A stretch of DNA of 64,000 nucleotides from JAHRAW01 sp965226545 (GTDB taxonomy: Bacteria; Pseudomonadota; Gammaproteobacteria; Arenicellales; Poriferihabitantaceae). A model generated the notes under the pieces. That model was given only the letters and a program-made list of their open reading frames with translations, was not told the DNA's origin and did not search any database. The stretch lies in assembly GCA_965226545.1 (NCBI GenBank), contig OZ245364.1, forward strand, positions 1,054,001 through 1,118,000, given 5' to 3'. A program made the position numbers and the translations under genes. Numbering within the stretch: position 1 is the stretch's first letter; every line of letters starts with the position of its first letter. Of the stretch, positions 16,569 to 25,433 are shown one piece after another.

Positions 16569-17648
16569 TTACTGCGGTGGTGCGCGAAATTTTTTGGTGA
16601 TGAACGGCAGGGCGAGGTAAATCAGCAACACGCGAAACACATGATGAAAGGCGACGAAAGCCAAATCAAAACCGAATAAAAAGGTCAACAACGTCACTTC
16701 GTAAATGCCGCCGGGGATGAACGCCAACAGCAGATTGGCCGGCGATGCATCGACGAACCGCGCCAGCGCCAACGCGGTCAGGCAGTATATCGCAACGATG
16801 AGCGCGGCGTTGACCAGCGAATCGCGCAGATAGCCGGTCAACTCCGCCGGCGTGACGCGCGCCAATTTTGCGCCGACGAAACCGCCGACCGTGATTTGCG
16901 CGAGCAACATAAACTCGGCGATGCGCGGCGTGTTGACCGCGCCGACAAAATGCAGCGCGCCGCTTAACAACATTGGGCCGAGCAGATGCGGCATCGGCAG
17001 ACGTATCAGCAAGGCGATGAGATAGCCGCCGACGGCGACGCCGAAAAATTGCGCCAACGCCAACGGCGCGACATCGACGACGCTTGGCAGGTCGGTCAAT
17101 GCCGCATTGGATGCGTCGGTCGCATCGCCGCTGAACGCCGCGCTCAATAATATCGGCGTCAGGAAAAACACCAGCACGACGCGGGTCAAATGGCAAATCG
17201 CGACGACATAATCCTTTTCACCGAGCATGCCGCCGACGGCGACCGCTTCGGCTTGACCGCCCGGCAAGCAACACAGCAGCGCGAGATTTTTGTCGTAGCC
17301 GCGCGCGACGGTGAGATGCCAAAACCCGCATGCGGTGGCGAGCGCGGTCGCAAAGATTAACCCGAGCAATGACGCCGACCATTGCGCGGCGTTGGCGAAC
17401 AACTCGGCGGTGAACACGCCGCCGATGACCACGCCAAGCCCGAGCAGAATCGCGATGATGAACGCGCGCGGCACCGCCAACTTGTCGCGCAACGGTTTAA
17501 TCAACGCGCCGCCGGCCCATACGCCGCATAAACTGCCGAGCAAATACGGCGCGGGCAACCCGATGAAGTGACACAACGCACCGAACAATAAACCAATGCC
17601 GAGCGTGACGATGGCGCGGGCGACGGCGGCGAACGGCTGCAACGGCAT
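16569..17648 (-). CDS. AbrB-family (ammonia monooxygenase-like) membrane protein
   Basis: About 359 aa integral membrane protein with an internal duplication typical of PF05145. The repeated elements are LFGALCHFIGLPAPYLLGSL near the N-terminus and LIALLIRLPMPHLLGPMLLS in the second half, each followed by similar TM segments, plus CCLPGGQAEAVAVGGMLGE and AFIPGGIYEVTLL. There are about ten predicted TM helices. The family name is historical: it is not a monooxygenase and is suspected to be a transporter or regulator. The start is set at ATG 17648, although the open frame extends 23 codons further. It lies 14 bp upstream of the rraA-like gene on the same strand, so they are probably co-transcribed. 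Confidence 0.82.
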   Translation of the reverse strand: MPLQPFAAVARAIVTLGIGLLFGALCHFIGLPAPYLLGSLCGVWAGGALIKPLRDKLAVPRAFIIAILLGLGVVIGGVFTAELFANAAQWSASLLGLIFATALATACGFWHLTVARGYDKNLALLCCLPGGQAEAVAVGGMLGEKDYVVAICHLTRVVLVFFLTPILLSAAFSGDATDASNAALTDLPSVVDVAPLALAQFFGVAVGGYLIALLIRLPMPHLLGPMLLSGALHFVGAVNTPRIAEFMLLAQITVGGFVGAKLARVTPAELTGYLRDSLVNAALIVAIYCLTALALARFVDASPANLLLAFIPGGIYEVTLLTFLFGFDLAFVAFHHVFRVLLIYLALPFITKKFRAPPQ

Positions 17649-17789
17649 TTGGGGAATCAAAGCGGTAACAATGAGGGACAAACGATGCGCGACAAACGAT
17701 GGGGAACAAGCAAGCATTCAAACGGCAAGTTAAGTAACAAGTTAACCGACAGGCAACCGTTGTTGATTCGCATTCCAAATTCGATTCGC

Positions 17790-17915
17790 GCGAGTGCGAT
17801 TCGATAACTATTAATTATTAACTATTCACAATTAACAAACGGACAAAAACGATGAACAGTTAACGATGAACAATTAACAAATGCACAAACGGTAAACAAA
17901 CAACCAACGCGCGCA
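17790..17915. repeat. AT-rich AACAATTAAC/GATGAACA-type repeats
   Basis: The 324-bp divergent spacer 17718-18041 contains no gene. Its middle is low-complexity, with recurring TTAACTATT, CAATTAAC and CGATGAACA words. The promoters for the flanking divergent genes must lie in it. TATACTTG at about 17919 is a weak -10-like site for the rightward gene. Confidence 0.6.
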
Positions 17916-18041
17916 TAGTATACTTGTCGTCATTACAACGCAACGTTAACTTGCACCACACACAACAACGGCGCGGCAATCAACACAGCAACTAACGCGT
18001 TTGCCGTCGCGTACAACGTAACGTTAACCAACACCAACGCC

Positions 18042-19013
18042 ATGAAAATTGCAATTTTGGATGATTACTTCGATACGATTCGAACGTTGCCGTGCTTTGC
18101 CAAATTGACCGGGCACGAAGTGACGATTTGGAATGACCATATCGAAGACATCGATGCGCTCGCCGAACGGTTGCGCGATGTCGAAGCGTTGGTGTTGTTT
18201 CGTGAACGCACCGCAGTGCGGCGCGATTTAATTGAGCGGTTGCCGAATCTAAAATTAATCAGCCAACGCGGCGTGTATCCGCACATCGATATCGACGCCT
18301 GCACTGATGGCGGCGTGTTGGTGTGTACGAATTTGGCGGCGCGCGCGCCGTCATACGCCGCGGCCGAATTGACGTTTGGGTTAATGCTAGCCGCGTTGCG
18401 GCGCATCCCGCAACAGATGCGCGCGTTGCAGCAAGGCGTTTGGCAAACCGGCGTCGGCCACACCGCGCGCAACAAACGGTTTGGCGTGTATGGCTACGGA
18501 CGCATCGGCGCGGTGGTCGCCGATTATGCGCGCGCGTTTGGCATGCAGGCGGTTGTGTTTGGGCGCGAACAATCGCGCGCGCGCAGCCAAGCCGACGGCT
18601 TTATGTTCATCGACGACCGCCGCGAATTTTTTGCATCGTGCGATGTGCTGTCGTTGCATTTACGGTTGACGCCGGCGACGCGCGGCATCGTCACGACCGC
18701 CGATTTGTCGGCAATGAAACCGAGCGCGACGTTAATTAACACCAGCCGCGCCGGCTTAATCGCGCCGGGTGCGTTGTTGCGCGCATTGCAAAACGGCGCG
18801 CCGGGCGCCGCGGCGTTGGATGTTTTCGACTGTGAGCCGACCGCCGCCGACGAACCGTTGTTGGCGTTGCCAAACGTAATTTGCACGCCGCACATCGGCT
18901 TTGTGACCTTCGATGAGTTTGAGATTCAATTCGCCGATGTCTTCGATCAAATCGTCGCCTATCAACAAGGCGCGCCGATTCACGCGGTCAATCCGCGCGT
19001 CCTCGACCGCTAA
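18042..19013 (+). CDS. D-isomer-specific 2-hydroxyacid dehydrogenase
   Basis: 323 aa NAD-dependent dehydrogenase of the SerA/PdxB/GhrB superfamily. It shows the Rossmann motif FGVYGYGRIGAVVADYARAFG (about residue 147), the catalytic Arg in NTSRAGLIAPGALL (about 230), a Glu near DCEPTAADEPLLALPN, and the catalytic His in CTPHIGFVT (about 285). It reduces a 2-oxoacid or oxidises a D-2-hydroxyacid; the substrate is unknown. It begins a rightward run with a TctC-type receptor and a TctA-B permease, so it probably handles the acid those proteins import. Confidence 0.88.
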   Translation: MKIAILDDYFDTIRTLPCFAKLTGHEVTIWNDHIEDIDALAERLRDVEALVLFRERTAVRRDLIERLPNLKLISQRGVYPHIDIDACTDGGVLVCTNLAARAPSYAAAELTFGLMLAALRRIPQQMRALQQGVWQTGVGHTARNKRFGVYGYGRIGAVVADYARAFGMQAVVFGREQSRARSQADGFMFIDDRREFFASCDVLSLHLRLTPATRGIVTTADLSAMKPSATLINTSRAGLIAPGALLRALQNGAPGAAALDVFDCEPTAADEPLLALPNVICTPHIGFVTFDEFEIQFADVFDQIVAYQQGAPIHAVNPRVLDR

Positions 19014-19082
19014 GGTTGCGCGGCGCACGGCGATTGCATACAATTTTCGCGGGCGGCAATTGCCGCGCTTGTCTTGTGTTGC

Positions 19083-19172
19083 CATCGCCATCTCGATTGC
19101 CATGTCGATTTCGTATAGCCATTTCGATGTTGATGTCGATGTCGATTGTGATAGTGATTGCGACAACGTTGT
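19083..19172. repeat. Hexamer-period GATGTC/GATTTC tract
   Basis: Spacer before tctC2, made of CGAT-, TGTCGA- and GATTGTGA-type words with approximately 6-bp spacing. No gene seen. Confidence 0.65.
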
Positions 19173-19217
19173 GAAAGTTAAACTATTAACACTTAACCGC
19201 TGATGCGGAGGAATGAA

Positions 19218-20297
19218 ATGAACGCGATGAAAAAGTTTTTTGCGGCGGTCTGCGTCGCGCTGGCGTTGGTGTCGATGCAAGTCGGCGCCGCCGATTTTGC
19301 CGGCAAGAACATTGAATGGGTGATTCCGTTTAAAGAAGGCGGCGGCTCGGATAAGTGGGCGCGGTTTTACGCGCCGCTGTTGTCCGAAGCGTTGCCGGGG
19401 CGTCCGAGCGTTGTGGTTAAAAACGTGCCGGGCGCGGGTTCGACCAAAGGCGCCAACTGGTTTGCCAGCCGCGCCAAGCCGGACGGCTTGACCATTCTCG
19501 GCACTTCGGGGTCGACGCAATTCCCGTTTTTGCTCGGCGACAAGCGCGTCAAATACGATTACGCCGATTGGCATGTCGTGCTGGCGACCGCCACCGGCGG
19601 GGTTGCATACTTGCCGCCGAAGTTGGCGAAGCGTTGGGCAAACAACCCGCGCGACGTCATCAACAACGTCAACTTCATCTACGGCTCGCAAGGCGCAACC
19701 CGTTTGGATTTGGTGCCGTTGCTGGCGTGGGAAATGTTGGGGCTGAAGGTCGACCCGGTGTTCGGCATCAAAGGACGCGGCGACGGGCGATTGATGTTCG
19801 AACGCGGCGAAGTCAACATCGATTATCAAACCTCGTCGGCGTTTTTGTCCAAGGTGACGCCGTTGGTCGAAGAAGGCAAAGCCGTGCCGATGATGACCTG
19901 GGGCGCGTTGGATAAACGCGGGCGAATTGTGCGCGACCCGACCTTCCCGGATATCCCGACGTTTAAGGAGGTCTACACATCAGTTCACGGCAAGGCGCCG
20001 TCGGGCGACGCTTGGGATGCGTGGAAGGCGTTTTTTGTCGCCGGCTTTCCGGCGCAAAAGATGGTGTTTTTGCCGAAAGGCGCCTCGCGCGACGTCATCA
20101 AAACCTATTCGAAGGCGTTTGCCAAAGTGATTGACCGCCCGGATTTTGCCGAGATTTCCAAATCCCGCCTTGGCGTGTATCCGCAATCGGTCGGCAAAGC
20201 CGCCGAAAAGAAATTGGTGCAAGGCACCGTGGTCGCCGAGTCGGCAAAGGTCTGGATTAAAAACTGGCTGGGCGAACGTTATGGCGTCGAACTGTAG
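19218..20297 (+). CDS. tctC: Bug/TctC-family periplasmic binding protein
   Basis: 359 aa receptor for the adjacent TTT permease. The signal peptide MNAMKKFFAAVCVALALVSM ends at GAA-ADFAGK. The mature start NIEWVIPFKEGGGSDKWARF and VKNVPGAGSTKGANWFASRA match the Bug fold. It is longer than the usual 320-330 aa and diverges from the receptor at 1956-2900, so it probably binds a different acid. ATG 19218 is chosen because GGAGGAA sits directly upstream; the annotated frame opens slightly earlier. A 292-bp spacer separates it from tctA-B, part of it tandem repeat. Confidence 0.88.
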   Translation: MNAMKKFFAAVCVALALVSMQVGAADFAGKNIEWVIPFKEGGGSDKWARFYAPLLSEALPGRPSVVVKNVPGAGSTKGANWFASRAKPDGLTILGTSGSTQFPFLLGDKRVKYDYADWHVVLATATGGVAYLPPKLAKRWANNPRDVINNVNFIYGSQGATRLDLVPLLAWEMLGLKVDPVFGIKGRGDGRLMFERGEVNIDYQTSSAFLSKVTPLVEEGKAVPMMTWGALDKRGRIVRDPTFPDIPTFKEVYTSVHGKAPSGDAWDAWKAFFVAGFPAQKMVFLPKGASRDVIKTYSKAFAKVIDRPDFAEISKSRLGVYPQSVGKAAEKKLVQGTVVAESAKVWIKNWLGERYGVEL

Positions 20298-20459
20298 TAT
20301 CCACTGCCGCAAGCCTCGCGCAACGCGCGCATTGTGCGCGGCGTCGACCAACCCGTTATGCGGTTGGTCGGCGCGTTGCTTGTGCATTGGCTTGCACACT
20401 TTCTTGCGCGCTTAATTCGTCTCTCGACTTCGCTTCGATTTCGATTTGCGTACGGGCGA

Positions 20460-20525
20460 TTCGAATGCGATTCGAGTGCGGTTCGAATTCGATTCGACTT
20501 CGCTTCGACTTCGGCGCGACTTCGA
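20460..20525. repeat. 11-bp tandem array (TTCGANTNCGN)
   Basis: Six units of 11 bp run from TTCGAATGCGA onward, with related but less regular TCGATTTCG units from about 20415. They lie in the 292-bp spacer 20298-20589, which shows no gene. Confidence 0.7.
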
Positions 20526-20589
20526 TTCACGATAATGCGCGCGTCGCCAACGTCAACCACCGCATCAGCGCAACCCCTCGTCAAGCGTT

Positions 20590-22602
20590 ATGGAATTTTT
20601 TAATCTTGCATTACCCGCGCTTAACGAGGCGTTTGCGCTGATTTTTTCACCGCAGGCGATGTTCTATCTCGCCGGCGGCGTGTTGCTCGGGTTGTGCGTC
20701 GGCGTGTTTCCCGGGCTCGGCGGCATCGCCGGGTTGTCGATGGTGTTGCCGTTTATCTACGGCATGGATCCGGTGTCCGGCTTGTCGTTGATGGTCGGCT
20801 TGGTTGCGGTGATACCAACCTCGGACACCTTCGCCTCAGTGCTGCTCGGCATCCCCGGCTCATCGGCGTCGCAAGCCACCGTGCTCGACGGCTTCCCGTT
20901 ATCCAAACAAGGCAACGCCGCGCGCGCCTTGGCTGCGGCGTTTACTTCATCGTTGTTCGGCGGATTGTTCGGCGCGTTTTTGTTGACCTTCTTTATTTTG
21001 ATTGCGCGGCCGTTGGTGCTGGCGTTCGGCATCCCCGAATTGTTGTTGCTCACCATACTCGGCTTTTCGATGGTCGGCGTATTGGCCGGCAACAACCTGC
21101 TAAAAGGGTTGATAGCGGTCGGCTTGGGCGCGATGGTCGGCGCGCTCGGCGAAGCCCCGGCGCAAGGTTCGTCGCGGATGGATTTCGGCGTGTGGTATCT
21201 GCAGGACGGCTTTAGCCTGGTGGTCGTCAGCCTCGGCATCTTTGCAATCCCGGAAATCATTGCGCTGTTGCGCCAAGACCGCGCGATATCAAAGCGCGCA
21301 AAACTCGGCGCCGGCTGGGCCGACGGCGTCGCCGATTGGTGGCGCAACAAATGGCTGTCGTTGCGTTGCGCGGCGATTGGCGTATTGGTCGGCGTCGTGC
21401 CGGGCATGGGCGGTTCGGTGGTCGATTGGATTGCCTACGGACACAGCATGCAATCCACCCGCGACAAAAGCCGATTCGGTCGCGGCGAAATTCGCGGCGT
21501 CATCGGCCCCGAATCCTCCAACAACGCCAAGGAAGGCGGCGGGTTGGTGCCGACCTTGTTGTTCGGCATTCCCGGCTCGGGGTCGATGGCGGTGTTCATC
21601 GGCGGCATGATTTTGCTCGGCTATGAAGCCGGTCCGCAAATGATTCGCGGCGATTTGCCGATTGCCTACACGGTGGTTTGGTCGCTGGCGTTGGCGAATA
21701 TTCTCGGCGCCGGCTTGTGCATCTTTTTATCCGGCGGCATCGCGCGCCTGACGACGATTCGCTTCGGGCAACTCGCGCCGTTTTTATTCATGCTCATCGC
21801 CTTCGCCGCCTTCCAAACCAAACAAACTTTATGGGATGTGGTTGCGCTGGTGGTCATCGGATTGCTCGGCATCATGATGCGCCGATTCGGTTGGTCGCGT
21901 CCGGCGTTTCTCATCGGCTTTGTACTGGCCGAACAAGCCGAGGTGTACACTTATCAAGCGACGCAAATCGCATTGCTCAAGAAAAAATCGCTCGGCCTCG
22001 AGGGGATGTTGACCTATTTATTTTCGCCGATTGGCGTTACGTTGATTGCGGTGATTGTCGTGTCGGTGTGGCTCGGCGTCAAACAACTGCGCACCATGCA
22101 AGCATCCGCCGTGCCAAGTCGCGCCTCGGCCAAACGCCCGGCGGTGTTGTTTGCGGCCGGGCTGTGCATATTTTTTGCGATTGCGTTCATCGATGCGATG
22201 CGGCTCAATGTATTGATTGACAAAGTGTTCCCGGCGACGGTGGCCGGGCTGTCGTTGTTGGGTTGCGCGGTGTTGTTGGCGCACATGGCGTTTCGCAAAG
22301 ACGCCGCGCTGTTTCAAACCACTGTTGCCGACGCCGCCAATGTGCGCGGCTTATGGCCGACCTTGGGGTGGTTTGTGTCGTTGTTGGCGTTGACCGCGTT
22401 GTTTGGTTTTGTCATCGCGCTGGCGATTTTCTTTGTCGCGTTTTTGCGCGTGCATGAACGATTCACCTGGCGCAAAATCGCGCCGATAACACTCGGTGCG
22501 CTGCTCTTTATCATCACGTTGGCCGGCATGTTAAACCGCGATTTCCCGGCCGGCTTGTTGCAGCAATTGGTGGAGTTGCCTTGGCCGTTGTCCGGGTTGT
22601 GA
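20590..22602 (+). CDS. tctA: TctA-TctB fusion: large and small tricarboxylate transporter subunits in one chain
   Basis: 670 aa. Residues 1 to about 500 are TctA: LLGLCVGVFPGLGGIAGLSM, PTSDTFASVLLGIPGSSASQ, then the second-half motif GVLVGVVPGMGGSVVDWIAYG and SNNAKEGGGLVPTLLFGIPG. After a linker (SRASAKRP, about 510) a further four-TM region (AAGLCIFFAIAFIDAMRLNV to the end) has the length and topology of TctB. No separate tctB is present in this cluster, so the fusion supplies both permease subunits. It follows tctC, and its stop overlaps the next start by four bases (GTGA). Confidence 0.87.
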   Translation: MEFFNLALPALNEAFALIFSPQAMFYLAGGVLLGLCVGVFPGLGGIAGLSMVLPFIYGMDPVSGLSLMVGLVAVIPTSDTFASVLLGIPGSSASQATVLDGFPLSKQGNAARALAAAFTSSLFGGLFGAFLLTFFILIARPLVLAFGIPELLLLTILGFSMVGVLAGNNLLKGLIAVGLGAMVGALGEAPAQGSSRMDFGVWYLQDGFSLVVVSLGIFAIPEIIALLRQDRAISKRAKLGAGWADGVADWWRNKWLSLRCAAIGVLVGVVPGMGGSVVDWIAYGHSMQSTRDKSRFGRGEIRGVIGPESSNNAKEGGGLVPTLLFGIPGSGSMAVFIGGMILLGYEAGPQMIRGDLPIAYTVVWSLALANILGAGLCIFLSGGIARLTTIRFGQLAPFLFMLIAFAAFQTKQTLWDVVALVVIGLLGIMMRRFGWSRPAFLIGFVLAEQAEVYTYQATQIALLKKKSLGLEGMLTYLFSPIGVTLIAVIVVSVWLGVKQLRTMQASAVPSRASAKRPAVLFAAGLCIFFAIAFIDAMRLNVLIDKVFPATVAGLSLLGCAVLLAHMAFRKDAALFQTTVADAANVRGLWPTLGWFVSLLALTALFGFVIALAIFFVAFLRVHERFTWRKIAPITLGALLFIITLAGMLNRDFPAGLLQQLVELPWPLSGL

Positions 22603-23708
22603 ACAACGTGTCGTCTTCGCCCGCATCTTCTTCGTCGGCGTTGACCGCCACTCCATGCATCCTGATGCGTGGCGGCACGTCGCGCGGCGCGTATTTCAAC
22701 GCCGCCGATGTGCCGCGCGCGCGCGACAAACTCGGTGAGTTTTTAATCGCGGCCATGGGCGCGGGTTCACCGCTGCAAGTCGACGGCGTCGGCGGCGGAC
22801 AGCCGACCACCAGCAAAGCCGCAGTGTTGTCGCGCGCCGACCACGAGTGGGCGGAGATTGATTATTTGTTTGCGCAAGTGCATACCACCCGCCGCGAAGT
22901 CGATTTCACGCCGAACTGCGGCAACATTCTCGCCGGCGTCGCCCCGGCCGCATTGGAGATGGGTTTGGCGACCATCGACGGCGCAACCACCCGCGTGCGC
23001 ATCCGCAATCTCAACACCGACGCATTGGTCGAGGCGCATATCGAAACGCCGAACAATGCGGTCAACTACATCGGCGACGCACAAATCGCCGGCGTGCCCG
23101 GCGGTGCCGCGCCTGTGCGGCTGAATTTTATGAATGTGGTCGGCGCCGCCAGCGGCGCGTTGTTGCCGACCGGCAATGCGCGCGATCGTATCGACGGCGT
23201 CGAAGTGAGTTGCGTCGATGTTGCGATGCCGATGGTGTTTGCGCGATGCGAAGATTTCGGCGTGTCATTGGATGATGCGCGCCGCCCCCTCGACGCCAAC
23301 GCCAAATTATTCGAAAAAATCGAGCGGTTGCGAATCCAAGCCGGCGCAAAAATGAACTTGGGCGATGTGCGCAACAAAGTCATCCCCAAGGTGGCGTTGC
23401 TGGCGCGCGCGCGCCAAGGCGGTCACATCGCCGCGCGGTATTTAACGCCGTGGACTTTTCATCCGAGTTATGCGGTAACCGGCGCGCTATGCACCGGCGC
23501 AAGCGCGCTGTGCGTTGGCGCATTAACCGCCGAACTCGCCGCACCGTGCGCATCAGGCAAACCGTTTGTGATTGAACATTTAAGCGGCGTCATCGAAGCG
23601 GTGTTTAATTATGAACATCAAGGCGATGCCTTGACGCTGCATTCCGCCGGCATACTGCGCACCGCGCGCAAAATTTTCGCCGGCGAAATTTTTACCGCGG
23701 ACAAATAA
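22599..23708 (+). CDS. PrpF-family isomerase, 4-oxalomesaconate tautomerase-like
   Basis: 369 aa protein of the PrpF/diaminopimelate-epimerase fold. Motifs: ILMRGGTSRGAYFNAADVP at the start, VDGVGGGQPTTSKAAVLS, DFTPNCGNILAGVAPAALE with the catalytic Cys, and the C-terminal EHLSGVIEAVF. Relatives are GalD (4-oxalomesaconate tautomerase) and PrpF (aconitate isomerase). The GTG start at 22599 overlaps the permease stop. The N-terminal Ser-rich stretch (SSSPASSSSA) is low-complexity. Together with the RraA-type aldolase and TTT transporter it suggests degradation of an unsaturated tricarboxylate. Confidence 0.85.
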   Translation: MNNVSSSPASSSSALTATPCILMRGGTSRGAYFNAADVPRARDKLGEFLIAAMGAGSPLQVDGVGGGQPTTSKAAVLSRADHEWAEIDYLFAQVHTTRREVDFTPNCGNILAGVAPAALEMGLATIDGATTRVRIRNLNTDALVEAHIETPNNAVNYIGDAQIAGVPGGAAPVRLNFMNVVGAASGALLPTGNARDRIDGVEVSCVDVAMPMVFARCEDFGVSLDDARRPLDANAKLFEKIERLRIQAGAKMNLGDVRNKVIPKVALLARARQGGHIAARYLTPWTFHPSYAVTGALCTGASALCVGALTAELAAPCASGKPFVIEHLSGVIEAVFNYEHQGDALTLHSAGILRTARKIFAGEIFTADK

Positions 23709-23755
23709 TTCATTGCGTCGACGAACAGGCGGCGGGGTGATGTTGATGCGGCGTT

Positions 23756-23785
23756 TTGAAGCGGTGCGGTTGCTTTTGTTATAAT
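23756..23785 (+). promoter_or_regulatory. Orphan strong promoter resembling the rRNA-unit promoter
   Basis: TTGAAG, an 18-bp spacer, then TATAAT at 23780-23785. The -10 and following bases (TATAATCCGC...TATCCG) resemble those at 11256 ahead of tRNA-Ala, yet no tRNA, rRNA or intact gene follows on this strand for about 900 bp. Confidence 0.5.
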
Positions 23786-23924
23786 CCGCGCCTATCCGCA
23801 TTTGTTGATTTTTTACTTCGCATTGCACTTGTCGTTTTATTTACAACAAGCCAATCCGCAATTATTGGTGAACAATTATAAATCTGGCATTTAAAATATA
23901 AATCTGTCATTTAAAATTCGGCGG

Positions 23925-24060
23925 TTGTTGGACTATCGATTGATGAACTTCGTTGGTGAGATATTGTGCGGCGAGCATCACTTCGCAGGACAAGGGCGCG
24001 CGATTGTCATCGATATCGGTATGAATTGCGGTTTTGTATCGCTGTATTTTGCATCAAAAC
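23925..24060 (+). pseudogene. Possible FkbM-type methyltransferase remnant
   Basis: About 45 codons include GRAIVIDIGMNCGFVSLYFAS, which resembles the SAM-binding motif I of FkbM-family methyltransferases (IDIGANxGxxSLY). No upstream or downstream domain follows in frame. It is probably a decayed fragment of a larger gene. The match rests on one motif only. Confidence 0.35.
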
Positions 24061-24082
24061 CACGCCCGTGCAAGTGCATAAA

Positions 24083-24241
24083 ATGCAACAACGCCGCGAA
24101 GCCGCGCGCACCAAATGAATCGTTAAACAGAAAAAACAAAGCAAACTGCCGGCGGCGATTTTTATCGCCTTGTTGCTCGGCAATATCGTGGGGTGGCAAA
24201 TTAAATCCGGCGACTTAAAGCGACGCGGATTATTCGCTTAA
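24083..24241 (+). pseudogene. Small TM-protein frame interrupted by TGA
   Basis: A frame opening at ATG 24083 (MQQRREAARTK) is stopped by TGA at 24116 but continues as IVKQKKQSKLPAAIFIALLLGNIVGWQIKSGD, a basic segment followed by a plausible TM helix, to TAA at 24239. It may be a broken small gene and overlaps the end of the leftward HNH-like gene by 12 bases. Weak evidence. Confidence 0.25.
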
Positions 24242-24529
24242 CACCACTTCGTCTCGCGTCGGACTTACCGGTTCGGTAATCGGCTCACGGTTGATGGTGC
24301 CCGACCAATGTATCGGACGCAAGTTGGTCAATTTATCTGACCCACCCCGTGACGGCGGAAGGTGGTATTCGACTGTCCAGCCGGTGGCAACCTCCTTGCC
24401 ATAATTTTTCCACTCGATCGGATTGCACAACATATCCCTGCGCACAATTTTCGGGTCATAACCGCGGATAATCCGCGCGTTTTCCCAGATTTGCAAAAGT
24501 TCATCTTCGGTGTATATGTCTTCGTACAT
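24230..24529 (-). CDS. Small HNH-like protein with altered first motif
   Basis: 99 aa product with an AGGAGC ribosome-binding site seven bases before ATG 24529; a longer frame to 24589 lacks an RBS. The segment WTVEYHLPPSRGGSDKLTNL at about residues 50-70, then RPIHWSGTINRE, has the pattern of HNH nucleases (WxxDHxxPxSxGGxDxxxNLxPxHWxxNxxK). The Asp of the DH pair is Tyr here, while the His, the GG-x-D and the downstream Asn-Leu and His-Trp are kept. The N-terminal half (EDELLQIWENARIIRGYDPKI) is helical. Catalytic competence is doubtful, and small HNH proteins like this are often host-encoded with unknown roles. Confidence 0.6.
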   Translation of the reverse strand: MYEDIYTEDELLQIWENARIIRGYDPKIVRRDMLCNPIEWKNYGKEVATGWTVEYHLPPSRGGSDKLTNLRPIHWSGTINREPITEPVSPTRDEVVLSE

Positions 24530-24722
24530 TATAAGCTCCTGGTAACTATCGGCATGCCCCAATGGCGACCGAATGTTTGAGAAATACAATTAAAATGTAA
24601 CGGCGAATTGCACAAATGTCAATCCAATTATATTAAAATCCTGCCGCGCAGACAAGTCGCCGCAAAATTAGGCGGATGCCGATGGCAGTTTTTGTGAATG
24701 GTAATTTAATAAGGTGAATGAA

Positions 24723-25409
24723 ATGAAAGAAGTTAATGACATTGACGAAATGGATGATGCGAGTGGAGAAAATAAAGCGGACGCGCCGGATGAAGAGGAC
24801 ACGAGTGAGTTGCGCGACCTCGCATTAGAACGCGCCCACGATATACGCAAATTCGAAATCGAACTTACTTGGAAACGCGCGACTTATGTTGCGACATTCC
24901 AAGGGTTTTTGCTTGCCGGCTTGGGCTTGTTGGTGGCGAGCGCGAGTATGAATGCCGAGGAATTGGATTTTTTCAAGTTCATCGTGTCGATTATCGGCGT
25001 GGTTGTATCGGCGGCGTGGTTTGCGATTAATACGGCATCGAAACGCTGGCAAGAGCATTGGGAAAACAAGATAGAGTATTTGGAAAGCGACTACCCTGCG
25101 CGCTACAAGACGCAACCCGCGACGCAACCTGCTACGAAGGACGGACGCACCTACTCAATATCCCGAACCAACATCGCCTTAAGTTGGCTTTTTTTCATCG
25201 CGTGGTCGTTTGCGGCGACAGTGTTTGCGGCAAAAATTATCGCACCGCAATGGGGATTGGAGCGAATCATTTGGGGTTTCATCGAGTCATGGGTCGCGTG
25301 GCTGAATCTGGACCTATACGGATTTTTTACGGTTGGGATATTTGCTCTTGCCGCATATGCTTTATGCCGTTACCGAAATCAATTAAAAAAACCGCAAAAC
25401 AAAAAGTAA
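24723..25409 (+). CDS. RipA-family octameric membrane protein homologue
   Basis: About 228 aa. An acidic disordered N-terminus (to residue 35) is followed by LALERAHDIRKFEIELTWKR, the family's signature amphipathic segment, then TM helices at about 55-78, 88-108, 155-178 and 195-215. The pattern agrees with RipA-like proteins, named after the Francisella membrane protein needed for intracellular adaptation. The molecular role is unclear. ATG 24723 has AAGGTG upstream, and an in-frame GTG at 24714 is an alternative. No operon partner on this strand. Confidence 0.6.
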   Translation: MKEVNDIDEMDDASGENKADAPDEEDTSELRDLALERAHDIRKFEIELTWKRATYVATFQGFLLAGLGLLVASASMNAEELDFFKFIVSIIGVVVSAAWFAINTASKRWQEHWENKIEYLESDYPARYKTQPATQPATKDGRTYSISRTNIALSWLFFIAWSFAATVFAAKIIAPQWGLERIIWGFIESWVAWLNLDLYGFFTVGIFALAAYALCRYRNQLKKPQNKK

Positions 25410-25433
25410 CAACAACCCGCCGCGCACTCAATC

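Noticed and set aside
23700..24700. Insertion sequence or prophage scar
   Set aside because: No transposase, integrase, terminal inverted repeats or target duplication seen around the relics.
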